A program made the translations under genes and the position numbers. Below, piece after piece: positions 55,293 through 64,000 of a DNA stretch of 64,000 bases. The DNA lies in assembly GCF_000735585.1 (NCBI RefSeq), contig NZ_JNNO01000034.1, positions 62,001 through 126,000 of the forward strand, written 5' to 3'. The DNA comes from Devosia sp. LC5. GTDB lineage: Bacteria > Pseudomonadota > Alphaproteobacteria > Rhizobiales > Devosiaceae. The stretch's first letter is position 1, and every line of letters begins with the position of its first letter. A model generated the notes under the pieces. The model had not been told where the DNA came from. It saw only the letters and a list, made by a program, of their open reading frames with translations, and ran no database searches.

Positions 55293-55964
55293 ATGCCACA
55301 AACCGCAAGTTCCACTCAGAACATCCTAGTCCTTACATGGGATTGGGTAACCTGGTCATTCGGAGTGGAGTTGGGCGGGCCGGCCCTTGCCGTAGTGTTG
55401 ATCGGCCTCATTTGTACTTTAGCCGCTTGGCTACTCCCTCGTTTGCGACGCAATGAACTTATGGAAATAGACCAGACCGAGATCGGTATTGGTGAATCAA
55501 AAATAGTATTTCGACCAAATAATACGGACAGGCAGGTGGCGTACGCCATATGGGTTGAGTTGAGCACTCGGAAGATCGGATTGCCAATAGATCTTGATGA
55601 TGATGTGATAATTGAAATATATGACTCTTGGTATAATTACTTCTCTGTTACTAGGGATATGATTAAGACCATTGCCGTGTCCAAGGTTCGAGGGGCAAGT
55701 ACACGGGCGATAGTGAACCTTTCAATTGACGTATTGAATGAAGGACTCCGGCCGCATTTAACCAAATGGCAGGCGCGCTTTCGGCATTGGCATGAGAAAG
55801 AGCTGGAAAAAAAAGACAAAAGTGGCGTTGAGGTGGTCGACCCGCAGCTGATGCAAAAGAAGTTCCCTCAATACGAAGAGCTCAAAAAAGAGCTTCTAGA
55901 AATAAACAAGAAGCTAATCTTCTATCGGGGGAAGATGCAGGCGATCGTTTTCGATAAGACCTAA
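55293..55964 (+). CDS. Single-span membrane protein in TIR cassette, unknown family
   Basis: 223 aa. One clear span near residues 27-49 (GGPALAVVLIGLICTLAAWLL) and a cytosolic remainder with a beta-rich middle and a charged helical C-terminus (KELLEINKKLIFYRGKMQ). No family recognised. It lies 11 bp after the TIR-like gene and is AT-rich. Its stop overlaps that of polA by 4 bp. Its role as effector or sensor is a guess. Confidence 0.65.
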   Translation: MPQTASSTQNILVLTWDWVTWSFGVELGGPALAVVLIGLICTLAAWLLPRLRRNELMEIDQTEIGIGESKIVFRPNNTDRQVAYAIWVELSTRKIGLPIDLDDDVIIEIYDSWYNYFSVTRDMIKTIAVSKVRGASTRAIVNLSIDVLNEGLRPHLTKWQARFRHWHEKELEKKDKSGVEVVDPQLMQKKFPQYEELKKELLEINKKLIFYRGKMQAIVFDKT

Positions 55965-58876
55965 TGCGCCTCATCCCAATTATGCGCGGCATGCGCGTCC
56001 ACCTGGATCGGGACGGATAGCCGAACGGCGGGTTCCGCCGCCCCCTCCATGACCGTCTTGATCACCGGCATGGCGGTGTTCTCGGTGCCCAGGGGGACTT
56101 CGAAGATCAGTTCGTCATGGACCTGCAGCAGCATGTCGGCTTCGATGCCGGCTTTCTTCAAGGCCGGTTCCATGCGGATCATGGCGCGGCGGATGATGTC
56201 GGCGGCAGAGCCCTGGATGGGGGCGTTGATCGAGGCGCGTTCCACGAAGCTGCGTTCGCTCGGATTGTGCGAATTGGCATTGGGGAAATTGATCTTGCGG
56301 CCGAAGATCGTGCTGACATGGCCGTCGGCTTTCACCCGCCGCTTCTGTTCTTCCATATAGTCGCGAATGCCGGGGAAGCGCTCGAAATAGGTCTTGATGT
56401 AATCGCCTGCCTCGCCGCGTGGAATGCCCAGCTGATTGGCGAGGCCAAAGGCTGATATGCCATAGATGATGCCGAAATTGATCGCCTTGGCGCGGCGGCG
56501 CACGTCCGAGGGCATGCCCTGGACCGGGACGCCGAACATTTCGCTCGCCGTCATGGCGTGAATGTCCAGCCCCTCCTCGAACGCGTCCTTGAGGGCCTGG
56601 ATATCGGCGATATGGGCCAGCACGCGCAATTCGATCTGCGAATAATCGGCTGAGACCAGGATTTTGCCGGGCGCGGCGACGAAGGCGCTGCGGATCTTGC
56701 GGCCATCCTCGGTGCGCACCGGGATATTCTGCAGGTTCGGATCGTTGGAGCTCAGCCGCCCCGTCAGCACCGAATGCTGGGAATAGGTGGTGTGGACCCG
56801 GCCGGTGCGCTGGTTGATATAGGCGGGCAGGGCATCGGTATAGGTGCCCATCAGCTTGGTGAGCTGGCGCCAATCCACAATGGTGCGCGCGAGCGGCACG
56901 CCCTTGAGCGCCAGTTCCTCGAGCACGCCGGCGCCGGTTGCCCAGGCGCCGGTCTTGGTCTTGGTGCCGCCCTCAAGCCCCATCTTGTCGAACAGGATTT
57001 CGCCCAATTGCTTGGGTGAACCGAGATTAAAGCTCTGCCCGGCCAGCTCATAGGCTTCCGCTTCGAAGGCGGCGGCGCGCTGGGCGAATTCGCCGGAAAG
57101 GCGGGAGAGAATCTGGCGGTCAATGGAAACGCCGCGCCCCTCCATGCGCGAGAGCACCGGGGCCAGCGGGCGCTCGATGGTTTCATAGAGCGCGGTCATG
57201 TTTTCGGCGGCGAGGCGGGGTTTGAGCACCTGCCAGAGGCGGATGGTGATGTCGCTGTCCTCGGCGGCATAGCGGGCGGCATCGGCCAGCGGCACCTGGG
57301 CAAAGGTCTTCTGCGTCTTGCCGCTGCCCAGCAGGTCCTTGATGGGAATGCCGGCAAAGCCCAGCCAATGGTCGGACAATTCGGCCATGGTGTTGAATTG
57401 CGGGCCGTCGAGCGAATAGCTCAACAGCAGCGTGTCATCGATGGAATTGACCGCAATGCCGTAGCGGGCGAGCAGGCCCAGATCGTATTTGGCATTGTGG
57501 AAAATCTTGAGGATCGAGCGGTCGGCAAACATGGGCCGCACCAGCTCGAGCGCCTCGCGCATATCCATCTGCCCCTCGACGCGTCCGCCGCCGAACATGT
57601 CGTCATTGCCCTCGATATGGCCGAGCGGCAGATAGGCGCCGGTGCCGGGGGCGACGGAAAACGAAATGCCGACCAGGTCCGCGGTCTGGTTGTCGAGCCC
57701 GGTGGATTCGGTATCGGTGGCCACATGGCCATTGCTGACGATCAAGTCGAGCCAGCGCTGTAAGGCGCTGGCGTCGCGGATGATCTCATAGGCATCCGGA
57801 TTGAAGGGAATGGCCTTGACCCGGGCATGCATGTCGGCGGCGTGCAGCACGGTGGCATTGCCGGCCCGGCCAGTGGCCTCCTGGCGGGCAGCACGGGCCT
57901 CGGCGCGGGCAGTATTGTCGAAACCGACGGCGGCCACGGGCTTGGCGGCGATGTCCGGATCGGCGGCGAAGTCATCGGGATTGGCATCCAGCAGGCCGGC
58001 CAGGCGCTTGGTAATGGTGGCAAATTCCATCGCCTTGAGGAAGGGAAACAGCGCACTTGGCGCAATTGGCTGGCGCGCCAGGGCGCCCAGGTCCAACTCG
58101 ACCGGCACGTCCTGCGCCAGGGTCACGAGGCGCTTGGAAATGCGGGCCAGCTCGGCATGTTCGCGCAGCTTTTCGCGGCGGGCATTCTGCTTGATCTCGT
58201 CGACATGGGCGAGCAGGTTTTCGATGTCCCCATACTGGTTGATCAGCTCGGCCGCCGTCTTGACGCCAATGCCCGGCACGCCCGGCACATTGTCGACGCT
58301 GTCCCCGCACAGCGCCTGCACGTCGATCACCTTGTCGGGGCCGACGCCGAACTTGTTGAACACTTCCTCCACCCCAATCCAGCGCAGCGGCGGCTGGCCG
58401 GGGCGGGGAATGGTATCGAGCATGCGGATCGAGCCATCGGGCTCAACCAGCTGCATCAGATCCTTGTCGGAGGACACGATAGTGACCTTGCCGCCGGCCT
58501 TGCGCGCATTGCAGGCATAGGTGGCGATGATGTCATCGGCCTCCCAGCCTTCCATCTCGATGGAGGGAATGCCAAAGGCGCGGGTGGCGGCGCGGGTCAG
58601 GGGGAATTGGGGCACCAGCTCTTCGGGCGCGGGCGGCCGCTGGGCCTTGTATTGCGGATAGATATCGTCGCGGAAGGTCTTGCTCGAATAATCGAAGATC
58701 ACCGCCATATGGGTGGGCTCGTCCTCGCCCTTGAGATCCTCGGTGAGCTTGTAGAGCATGTTGCAAAAGCCCTGGACGCAGCCGACCGGCAGCCCATCCG
58801 ACTTGCGGTTGAGCTGGGGCAAGGCGTGGAAGGCGCGGAAGATGTAACCCGAGCCGTCGACGAGCAGCAGATGCAT
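55961..58876 (-). CDS. polA: DNA polymerase I
   Basis: 971 aa with all three parts: the 5'-3' exonuclease (about 1-290), an intact 3'-5' proofreading domain (DTES and YAAEDSD motifs) and the polymerase with motif A DYSQIELRVLAHI, motif B RRAKAINFGIIYG and motif C LLQVHDELIFEVP. It processes Okazaki fragments and repairs DNA. Its 3' end is the right boundary of the AT-rich cassette. Confidence 0.97.
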   Translation of the reverse strand: MHLLLVDGSGYIFRAFHALPQLNRKSDGLPVGCVQGFCNMLYKLTEDLKGEDEPTHMAVIFDYSSKTFRDDIYPQYKAQRPPAPEELVPQFPLTRAATRAFGIPSIEMEGWEADDIIATYACNARKAGGKVTIVSSDKDLMQLVEPDGSIRMLDTIPRPGQPPLRWIGVEEVFNKFGVGPDKVIDVQALCGDSVDNVPGVPGIGVKTAAELINQYGDIENLLAHVDEIKQNARREKLREHAELARISKRLVTLAQDVPVELDLGALARQPIAPSALFPFLKAMEFATITKRLAGLLDANPDDFAADPDIAAKPVAAVGFDNTARAEARAARQEATGRAGNATVLHAADMHARVKAIPFNPDAYEIIRDASALQRWLDLIVSNGHVATDTESTGLDNQTADLVGISFSVAPGTGAYLPLGHIEGNDDMFGGGRVEGQMDMREALELVRPMFADRSILKIFHNAKYDLGLLARYGIAVNSIDDTLLLSYSLDGPQFNTMAELSDHWLGFAGIPIKDLLGSGKTQKTFAQVPLADAARYAAEDSDITIRLWQVLKPRLAAENMTALYETIERPLAPVLSRMEGRGVSIDRQILSRLSGEFAQRAAAFEAEAYELAGQSFNLGSPKQLGEILFDKMGLEGGTKTKTGAWATGAGVLEELALKGVPLARTIVDWRQLTKLMGTYTDALPAYINQRTGRVHTTYSQHSVLTGRLSSNDPNLQNIPVRTEDGRKIRSAFVAAPGKILVSADYSQIELRVLAHIADIQALKDAFEEGLDIHAMTASEMFGVPVQGMPSDVRRRAKAINFGIIYGISAFGLANQLGIPRGEAGDYIKTYFERFPGIRDYMEEQKRRVKADGHVSTIFGRKINFPNANSHNPSERSFVERASINAPIQGSAADIIRRAMIRMEPALKKAGIEADMLLQVHDELIFEVPLGTENTAMPVIKTVMEGAAEPAVRLSVPIQVDAHAAHNWDEAH

Positions 58877-59158
58877 GAAGCGATTCCCGATCCGTGAAGC
58901 GAGCGGACTTTAAGGGAGTTTGGTCCCGCCCAAAAGCCTTGCCGATCTTTTCATTTACCCCTGCAACAAAAACCGGCTTGTGGCGTTGGCCGGCTTTAAG
59001 CCATCATCGCTGTGGTGGTCCGCTTTGTAATGGGCAAGCCTTTTGGGTGACATGGTTCGACGCATTCCGCGCCATTTGCAGAACCCGGCCAGGCTTTGTC
59101 GCCCGGCCCCGAATGGCTGCGCCATGGCCGCATTCGGGCGGGCGGAGGGCCCGGCGGC

Positions 59159-61504
59159 GTGACCAGTTCGGAGCGCGCATTGATCCTGGTATCGGCCGAG
59201 GGCGACGGCGACCAGACCAGCCAATTGCTGAAAAATGCCGGCTGGGCGGCGGAAACCTTCACCCATGCCGACGCGCTGGTGGAGCAATTGCACAAGGGCG
59301 CCGGGGTGGCCCTGCTGGCCGATGAAACCCTGCATGGCGACAATCTGCGGCCGCTATTCGAATGGGTCGCCAACCAACCCTCCTGGTCCGATTTCCCCTT
59401 CATCGTGCTGACCCGCCGCGATGAAGGCATTCCTGCCGGGCTCGACAACGGGCTTGAGACCCGGCTGGGCAATGTGATCTTTCTTGAACGGCCCTTCCAC
59501 CCTCAGGCGTTGAGCAATGTGGTGGGCAATGCGCTGCGCGGCCGCCGCCGTCAATATGAAGCACGCCGCTATCTCGATGACTTGCGCGAGGGCGAACAGA
59601 GCCTGCAGACGGCGCTGCTGGCCGGCCGCATGGGCTCCTGGGAGCTCGACATCACCGAACAGGTGCTGCATGGCTCCGACCAGTTCAAGGCCTGCTATGG
59701 CAGGGCGGCGGACGAGCGGCTGCTGTATGCCGACCTGATCGCCGCCATTGCCTCGCCCGATATCCAGCGGGTGCAGCGGGCGCTGCACGATTCCATCAGC
59801 ACCGGGGCGGATCTGGTCATCGAATATCGCGTGATCTGGCCCAATGGCACCGAGCATTGGCTGGATTCCCGTGCCCGTGTGCTGCCCGACCGCTATGGCC
59901 GGCCCGAAACGCTGGTGGGCGTGGTCTCGGACATTACCGCCCGCCGCAATGCGGAGGCGGAGCGCGAAAAGCTGCTATTGGCCTTGGCCACCGAACGCGA
60001 ACGCACGCAGCAGGCCCTGCGCGGCGAGCGGGCGCTGTCAGGCCTGTTGCTGACCAGCGTGCCGGCCGGCATTGTCGCCTATGACAGCGATTTCCGCGTC
60101 ACCATCTGGAATCCGGTGATGGAACGCATTTTCGGGCTGCCCTCGCCAGCGGTGCTCGGACGGCCGCTGACCGATGTGTTCAGCCGCGATCAGGGCGACA
60201 TCATCGAGCCGCGGCTGCGCGATGCGCTGGCGGGCGTCTCCGGGCCGATCGAGGAAATCGAATTGACCACTATTGCCGCGGGGCAGGTGATGCTGGAAAG
60301 CCAGCATGCCCCGCTGCGCGGCGGCGACGGACAGATCGTGGGCGGGGCGGCATTCTTCCGCGACATTACCGACCGCCACCGCGCCGAAGAGCAATTGCGT
60401 CAAGCCCAGAAGATGGAAACCATCGGCCAGCTGACCGGCGGGGTGGCGCATGATTTCAATAATCTCTTGGCTGCCGTGCAGGGCAATCTCGAATTGCTGG
60501 CCAAGCGCCTGCCCGATGACCCGCAAATCCGCCGCTTCATCGACGGCGCCTTGCAGGGGGCCCAGCGCGGCGCTTCGCTGACGGCGCGCCTGCTGGCTTT
60601 CGCCCGCCGGCAGGAGTTGACGCCCGAGCCGACGGACCTGGCCCAATTGCTCGAAGGCATGCGCGGCCTGATGGAGCGCTCGTTGGGCACTATGGTAACC
60701 ATCCGCTACGAGTTGGCGCCCGGCCTGCCGCCGGCCCGGGTCGATCCCAACCAGCTCGAACTGGCGATTTTGAACCTGGCGGTCAATGCGCGCGATGCCA
60801 TGCCCGAGGGGGGCGAATTGACCATTTCGCTCAACCAGATGGATGGCAGCGATAGCCGGCTGGGCCTGAGCGGCCCCTTCCTGCGGCTGGGCGTGGCCGA
60901 TACCGGTTCGGGCATGGATGCCGAAACGCTCAAAAGCGCCATCGAGCCGTTTTTCTCGACCAAGGAGCTGGGCAAGGGGACCGGGCTTGGCCTTTCCATG
61001 GTGCATGGCCTGGCCGTGCAACTGGATGGCGCACTCAAATTGATCAGCGCGCCGGGCGAAGGTACCACTGCCGAACTCTGGCTGCCGGTTTCCACCTCAC
61101 CCGTCACGGAGCTGCGCGAAATGCCGCTGGAACGCACCGAGGCCCCCGCTTCCACCATCCTGGTGGTCGATGACGATGCGCTGATCAACATGAACACCGT
61201 CGATATGGTGGAAGACCTCGGCCATACCGCGCTCGAAGCCTATTCGGGCAAGCAGGCGCTCGAAATCCTGGGTAGCGGGCAACAGGTGGATATGCTGATC
61301 ACCGATTATGCCATGCCCGGCATGACCGGGGTGGAGCTGGCCGGCAAGGCCCGCCAATTGCGGCCCGGCCTGCCCATCCTCTTGGCCACCGGCTATGCCG
61401 ACCTGCCCAGCGGCACCAGCACCGATCTGCCGCGCCTCGCCAAGCCCTATCAGCAGACCGATCTGGCAACGCAGATCGCAAGACTGCTGGCGCATCGGGA
61501 GTGA
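59159..61504 (+). CDS. Hybrid PAS histidine kinase with C-terminal receiver
   Basis: About 781 aa from the GTG at 59159 with GGAGGG upstream (ATG 59096 is an alternative). Residues 1-110 resemble a receiver without a clear Asp acceptor; two PAS domains follow (WLDSRARVLPDRYGRPETLVGVVSDI and AGIVAYDSDFRVTIWNPVMERIFG, landmarks only), then HisKA (GGVAHDFNNLLAAVQ), HATPase (GTGLGLSMVHGL) and a receiver with Asp in LITDYAMPG. No dedicated response regulator is adjacent. Soluble. Confidence 0.9.
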   Translation: MTSSERALILVSAEGDGDQTSQLLKNAGWAAETFTHADALVEQLHKGAGVALLADETLHGDNLRPLFEWVANQPSWSDFPFIVLTRRDEGIPAGLDNGLETRLGNVIFLERPFHPQALSNVVGNALRGRRRQYEARRYLDDLREGEQSLQTALLAGRMGSWELDITEQVLHGSDQFKACYGRAADERLLYADLIAAIASPDIQRVQRALHDSISTGADLVIEYRVIWPNGTEHWLDSRARVLPDRYGRPETLVGVVSDITARRNAEAEREKLLLALATERERTQQALRGERALSGLLLTSVPAGIVAYDSDFRVTIWNPVMERIFGLPSPAVLGRPLTDVFSRDQGDIIEPRLRDALAGVSGPIEEIELTTIAAGQVMLESQHAPLRGGDGQIVGGAAFFRDITDRHRAEEQLRQAQKMETIGQLTGGVAHDFNNLLAAVQGNLELLAKRLPDDPQIRRFIDGALQGAQRGASLTARLLAFARRQELTPEPTDLAQLLEGMRGLMERSLGTMVTIRYELAPGLPPARVDPNQLELAILNLAVNARDAMPEGGELTISLNQMDGSDSRLGLSGPFLRLGVADTGSGMDAETLKSAIEPFFSTKELGKGTGLGLSMVHGLAVQLDGALKLISAPGEGTTAELWLPVSTSPVTELREMPLERTEAPASTILVVDDDALINMNTVDMVEDLGHTALEAYSGKQALEILGSGQQVDMLITDYAMPGMTGVELAGKARQLRPGLPILLATGYADLPSGTSTDLPRLAKPYQQTDLATQIARLLAHRE

Positions 61505-61514
61505 TGGAAGCCGA

Positions 61515-62078
61515 TCAACGCAGCCCGGATTGAACCAACAGCCCCGCCCGCTTGGCGTCGTAATAATAGCCAGCGGCGTAGAACCGCACCGCCTGGTCGT
61601 GATTGCCGCGCGCCGTCATATAGGCGCCGGCCAGATACCGCACCGCATAGCGCAGATTGGTCTCGGCATCGAGCAGCCCGCCGGGCGAGCCGCGATAGCC
61701 CATGCCGCTGGCGGTAGCGTGGGAAATCTGCATCAGGCCATAATAGGGCCCATTGCGGGCCGCCGGATTGTAATTGCTCTCGCGCACGATCACCCGCCGC
61801 ACCAGGGCCTCGGGCACGCTATATTGCTGGGAGTAATGCGCGATCAGCCCATCGAGGCTCCCACTGGCCGCATAACCCAGCGCCTCCGGCGCCATCGGTA
61901 CCGCGTCGGCCTTGGGCACATGGCCCGGCTGGGTGGGCGCCAGCGCCGCAATGGCTGCGGTGGCCGGGCCGGCCGCGGGCTTGAGCGAGCCCGTCGAGCA
62001 GCCCGAAACCACAAGCGCCAGCATAGCGGCGGCCCCAATCGCCTTCGCGCTCATCCCAAATGTGTGTACATCTGCCAT
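61515..62078 (-). CDS. Lytic transglycosylase-like lipoprotein (SLT domain)
   Basis: 187 aa. The lipobox LVVSGC is near residues 22-27, so it is anchored in a membrane. The SLT domain has VIVRESNYNPAARNGPYYGLMQISHATASGMGY with the catalytic Glu of family 1 enzymes, and the repeat AVRYLAGAYMTARGN at the end. ATG 62078 has GGGGTGA upstream; the longer ORF (to 62492) is not supported. It would cleave peptidoglycan strands. Confidence 0.88.
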   Translation of the reverse strand: MADVHTFGMSAKAIGAAAMLALVVSGCSTGSLKPAAGPATAAIAALAPTQPGHVPKADAVPMAPEALGYAASGSLDGLIAHYSQQYSVPEALVRRVIVRESNYNPAARNGPYYGLMQISHATASGMGYRGSPGGLLDAETNLRYAVRYLAGAYMTARGNHDQAVRFYAAGYYYDAKRAGLLVQSGLR

Positions 62079-62797
62079 AAGGTCACCCCAGACCGTTTCC
62101 ATAGAAGGCGCGATAGAGTGCCGACCTGAAAAAAGCATTACGATTTTAACCATAAGCCCGGCGCAACGGCAAAACCTGCCGCGCAGCCATTCAAGCCCCA
62201 GCGCGATAAGGATAAATCGAGGCGGCTTGATGGCAAAATCGCGATGGAGCGCGGGCGGGCATTCATCTGTTCCCGATAGACCGGGAGTCTCGGTCCAGTT
62301 CCTTCCCCTCGTGCGGGCAGGTGCCGTGTAGTCCAAATACGCCCGTGCCGGCGAGGAGAGTTCCCCCGCCCCCACCTTCCCACAAGAGGGAGATAGGCAG
62401 ACGGGGCTTGCCGGGCGGCGGACAGCGCCCTCACGCGGCCTGAGCGAACGACCTCTCCGCCTGCTGCTATTCCCTCCAGTCACCGTCATCATCCGGCTTG
62501 TCCACGTGATCCGCGCGGCGGCAACCGATTTGCCCGGACAAATCAGGTAATGACCATGGGAGCTTGGCTTGGGGGACGACGCGGAGACGTCCTCAAACCG
62601 AACACCGCCTCAAAAGGGGGTGGGATGAAGTGGCGCCAAGCCAATTCTGAGCGGGATGTTGATTGGAGGGCGGTCACGACGCCATTGGAGCCCGCCAATG
62701 CCGTGATACGGGATTTCTTGTTCACCCCCGTTGCGCGGCTCACACTCTTTAGCTAGTTTGCACCCCGTTCAGCCGGGGTCCGCCCCGCCCCACGGAT
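62079..62797. other. 719-bp region without a convincing gene
   Basis: Apart from short C/G-rich palindromes (for instance ACCCCG-TTCAG-CGGGGT near 62762-62780), nothing convincing is seen. ORFs present are short, lack an RBS and overlap each other on opposite strands. Confidence 0.6.
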
Positions 62798-62842
<45 letters not shown>

Positions 62843-63088
62843 GCTAAGTCAAGCCTGCTGTAGGCGAGTGGCGAAAAAATAGAGGAAAACCAAGCGATTG
62901 GTGAAGCTGGGAGGAAGTAACAAAATCGGTTCCGAGGTCGCGGAAGCACCACGGAAGCAAACTGAAGGAGGTTGTAGAGAACGAACGGCGAGGATCGGCA
63001 GGGTTATGCACCCGTACCGTTTGAGCCGATTCGATTACTGGATTCGGGATTGACCCTGTTCGGTCTCGGACACTATCTGAACATTGAT
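62843..63088. mobile_element. Likely scar of an element between two tRNA-Arg copies
   Basis: A 246-bp stretch with lower GC and an A-rich start (GCGAAAAAATAGAGG), lacking a clear gene. A fragment ATGCACCCGTA at 63005-63015 resembles the tRNA 5' end again. The only ORF, on the minus strand, has no recognised domain. Confidence 0.4.
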
Positions 63089-63165
63089 GCACCCGTAGCT
63101 CAGCTGGATAGAGCGCCACCCTCCGAAGGTGGAGGCCACACGTTCGAATCGTGTCGGGTGCGCCA
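63089..63165 (+). tRNA. tRNA-Arg (anticodon CCG)
   Basis: Intact cloverleaf: acceptor GCACCCG / CGGGTGC, D arm with AGCTCAGCTGGATAGAGC, anticodon stem CCACC/GGTGG with loop CTCCGAA (anticodon CCG at 63123-63125), T arm ACACG-TTCGAAT-CGTGT, discriminator G and encoded CCA at 63163-63165. Confidence 0.97.
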
Positions 63166-63686
63166 CCACCCCCACCAGGGGTTGGCTTGGCGGGTTAGAG
63201 CGTTCCTCCCTGCCTGAAGCGCCCTCCTATAATTGAAGCCGTGCTGGTCTGTCAGCTCGATGTCGGTCCGGCGCTGGGGTTGACCCCGGTGCTCAACCAA
63301 TCGGGCGAAAGCCATCGCGTCGGCCGCGTGTCCCTGTGCGGCGACGAATTGACCTGCTTCGCGCCGGCAACGGCGAGCGCTGGGCCTCGATCCCGGCGTT
63401 CAAGCGCACCGTGCGCGGCATCCGCGTCGAGGTCGGCATGATCCGGTGGCAATGCACCAAGGACTACAAGATCGTGCCGATCCGTCGGCACGTCCTTGCG
63501 CCAGCCGTGCGGGCGTGATTCCTCCTCCGACGCGGCGGGGACGGTTGTGACACTCAAGTCATGTCCGCCTCCGATCCTTCGGAAACTCGGCTTGCGGCGC
63601 TGACCGCCAAGGTCGGCCCTGCGGAATGCTTCCGTAACTTTGCAAGTCCGGATACAGTGTTGACTGGAAGCGATCTCGTCACGTCA
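63166..63686. other. 521-bp region downstream of tRNA-Arg, no clear gene
   Basis: Possible gene remnants are seen: a 60-codon plus-strand frame (63336-63518) containing RWASIPAFKRTVRGIRVEVG looks protein-like but has no start signal, and its neighbouring frames are interrupted. Likely a decayed gene or island border. Confidence 0.5.
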
Positions 63687-64000
63687 TGCCAGAGCCTATG
63701 AACCGCCCTTACATCAAACACATCGGCATCGTGGGCTGCTCGGCAGAGGGTGCGGCACTCTGCTACAAGACAATCTGTCAGGAGGGAGCTGCGCTGCTGG
63801 GCGAACATGCGCACCCGCAGATTTCGATGCACACGCACTCGCTTGCCGATTACGTCGAGTGCTTGGAACGAGGCGACCTCGACGGTGTCGCGGAGTTGAT
63901 GCTTAGTTCTGCGCGGAAGATCCAAGCGAGCGGTGCCGACTTCCTGATCTGCCCGGACAACACGATTCACCAAGCCATGGATCATGTGATCCCGCTTTCG
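63687..64000 (+). CDS. Aspartate/glutamate racemase family protein, partial
   Basis: Open frame of 104 codons to the window end (ATG 63687 or 63699). KHIGIVGCSAEGAALCYKTI is the N-terminal racemase pattern, and LADYVECLERGDLDG and FLICPDNTIHQAMDHV (with the catalytic-type Cys) match the Asp/Glu racemase superfamily. The 3' end is outside the window. Confidence 0.8.

Noticed and set aside
62843-63088. Group I intron interrupting tRNA-Arg
   Set aside because: No conserved P/Q/R/S core and no 3' exon found; truncation by insertion fits better.
63241-63518. Plus-strand frames after tRNA-Arg
   Set aside because: Fragments look protein-like, but frame breaks and missing start signals prevent calling a gene.

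Overview
The window is a high-GC chromosomal segment of an alphaproteobacterium, most likely order Hyphomicrobiales (Rhizobiales) and possibly a Devosia-like genus; the genus is inference. Supporting evidence: the order pckA / chvI-chvG-hprK-EIIA(Man)-HPr-ahcY, a DivL-type kinase with Tyr at the phosphorylation site, a CtrA-type box, an Irr-type box in front of mbfA, a Mur/Fur-type box in front of sitABCD, an AraA/Gal-type sugar dehydrogenase and a short HprK.

Layout. 0-5 kb: a solute-binding protein, then a tightly overlapping Mn/Fe ABC operon (sitABCD). 4.8-11.8 kb: an orphan tail-fibre-like protein, a TetR/VOC divergent pair, and a surface-polysaccharide cluster (three glycosyltransferases and an O-antigen ligase family protein) arranged convergently. 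11.9-18.3 kb: a thioredoxin-reductase-like flavoprotein, mbfA, regulators (LysR, LacI), trhO and an aldo/keto reductase. 18.3-25.7 kb: small proteins, phnM with its DUF1045 partner, glycerate kinase, sugar dehydrogenase and VOC proteins. 25.8-31.2 kb: a complete dppABCDF peptide ABC operon. 31.2-37.6 kb: a CHASE-PAS-GGDEF-EAL protein, a DeoR regulator, gamma carbonic anhydrase, SelO and a HAD phosphatase. 37.9-48.7 kb: a core block with an SleB-type cell-wall hydrolase behind a CtrA box, PEP carboxykinase, the ChvI/ChvG two-component system, the truncated regulatory PTS, GrpB, DUF2937, a TetR/DUF308 pair and ahcY. 49-52 kb: divL and tsaE. 53.6-56 kb: a compact, lower-GC three-gene cassette (restriction-type nuclease domain, TIR-like protein, membrane protein) wedged against the 3' end of polA. 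59-62 kb: a hybrid histidine kinase and a lipoprotein transglycosylase. 62.8-64 kb: a truncated and an intact tRNA-Arg(CCG), then the start of an aspartate/glutamate racemase family gene.

How genes work together. HprK, EIIA and HPr form a phosphorelay without sugar permeases; it sits beside ChvG/ChvI and pckA, which in related bacteria link envelope stress and carbon status to gluconeogenesis. Metal handling is visible as Mn/Fe import (sit) and iron storage/export (mbfA), each behind a different palindromic operator. Cell-cycle control is suggested by divL and by CtrA-like boxes at the cell-wall hydrolase and, more weakly, at divL itself.

The best candidate for an undescribed system is the 53.6-56 kb cassette. 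Its TIR-like protein keeps the Trp-Glu motif seen in ThsB-type enzymes, but no ThsA is present; a PD-(D/E)xK-type protein and a single-span membrane protein are encoded next to it.
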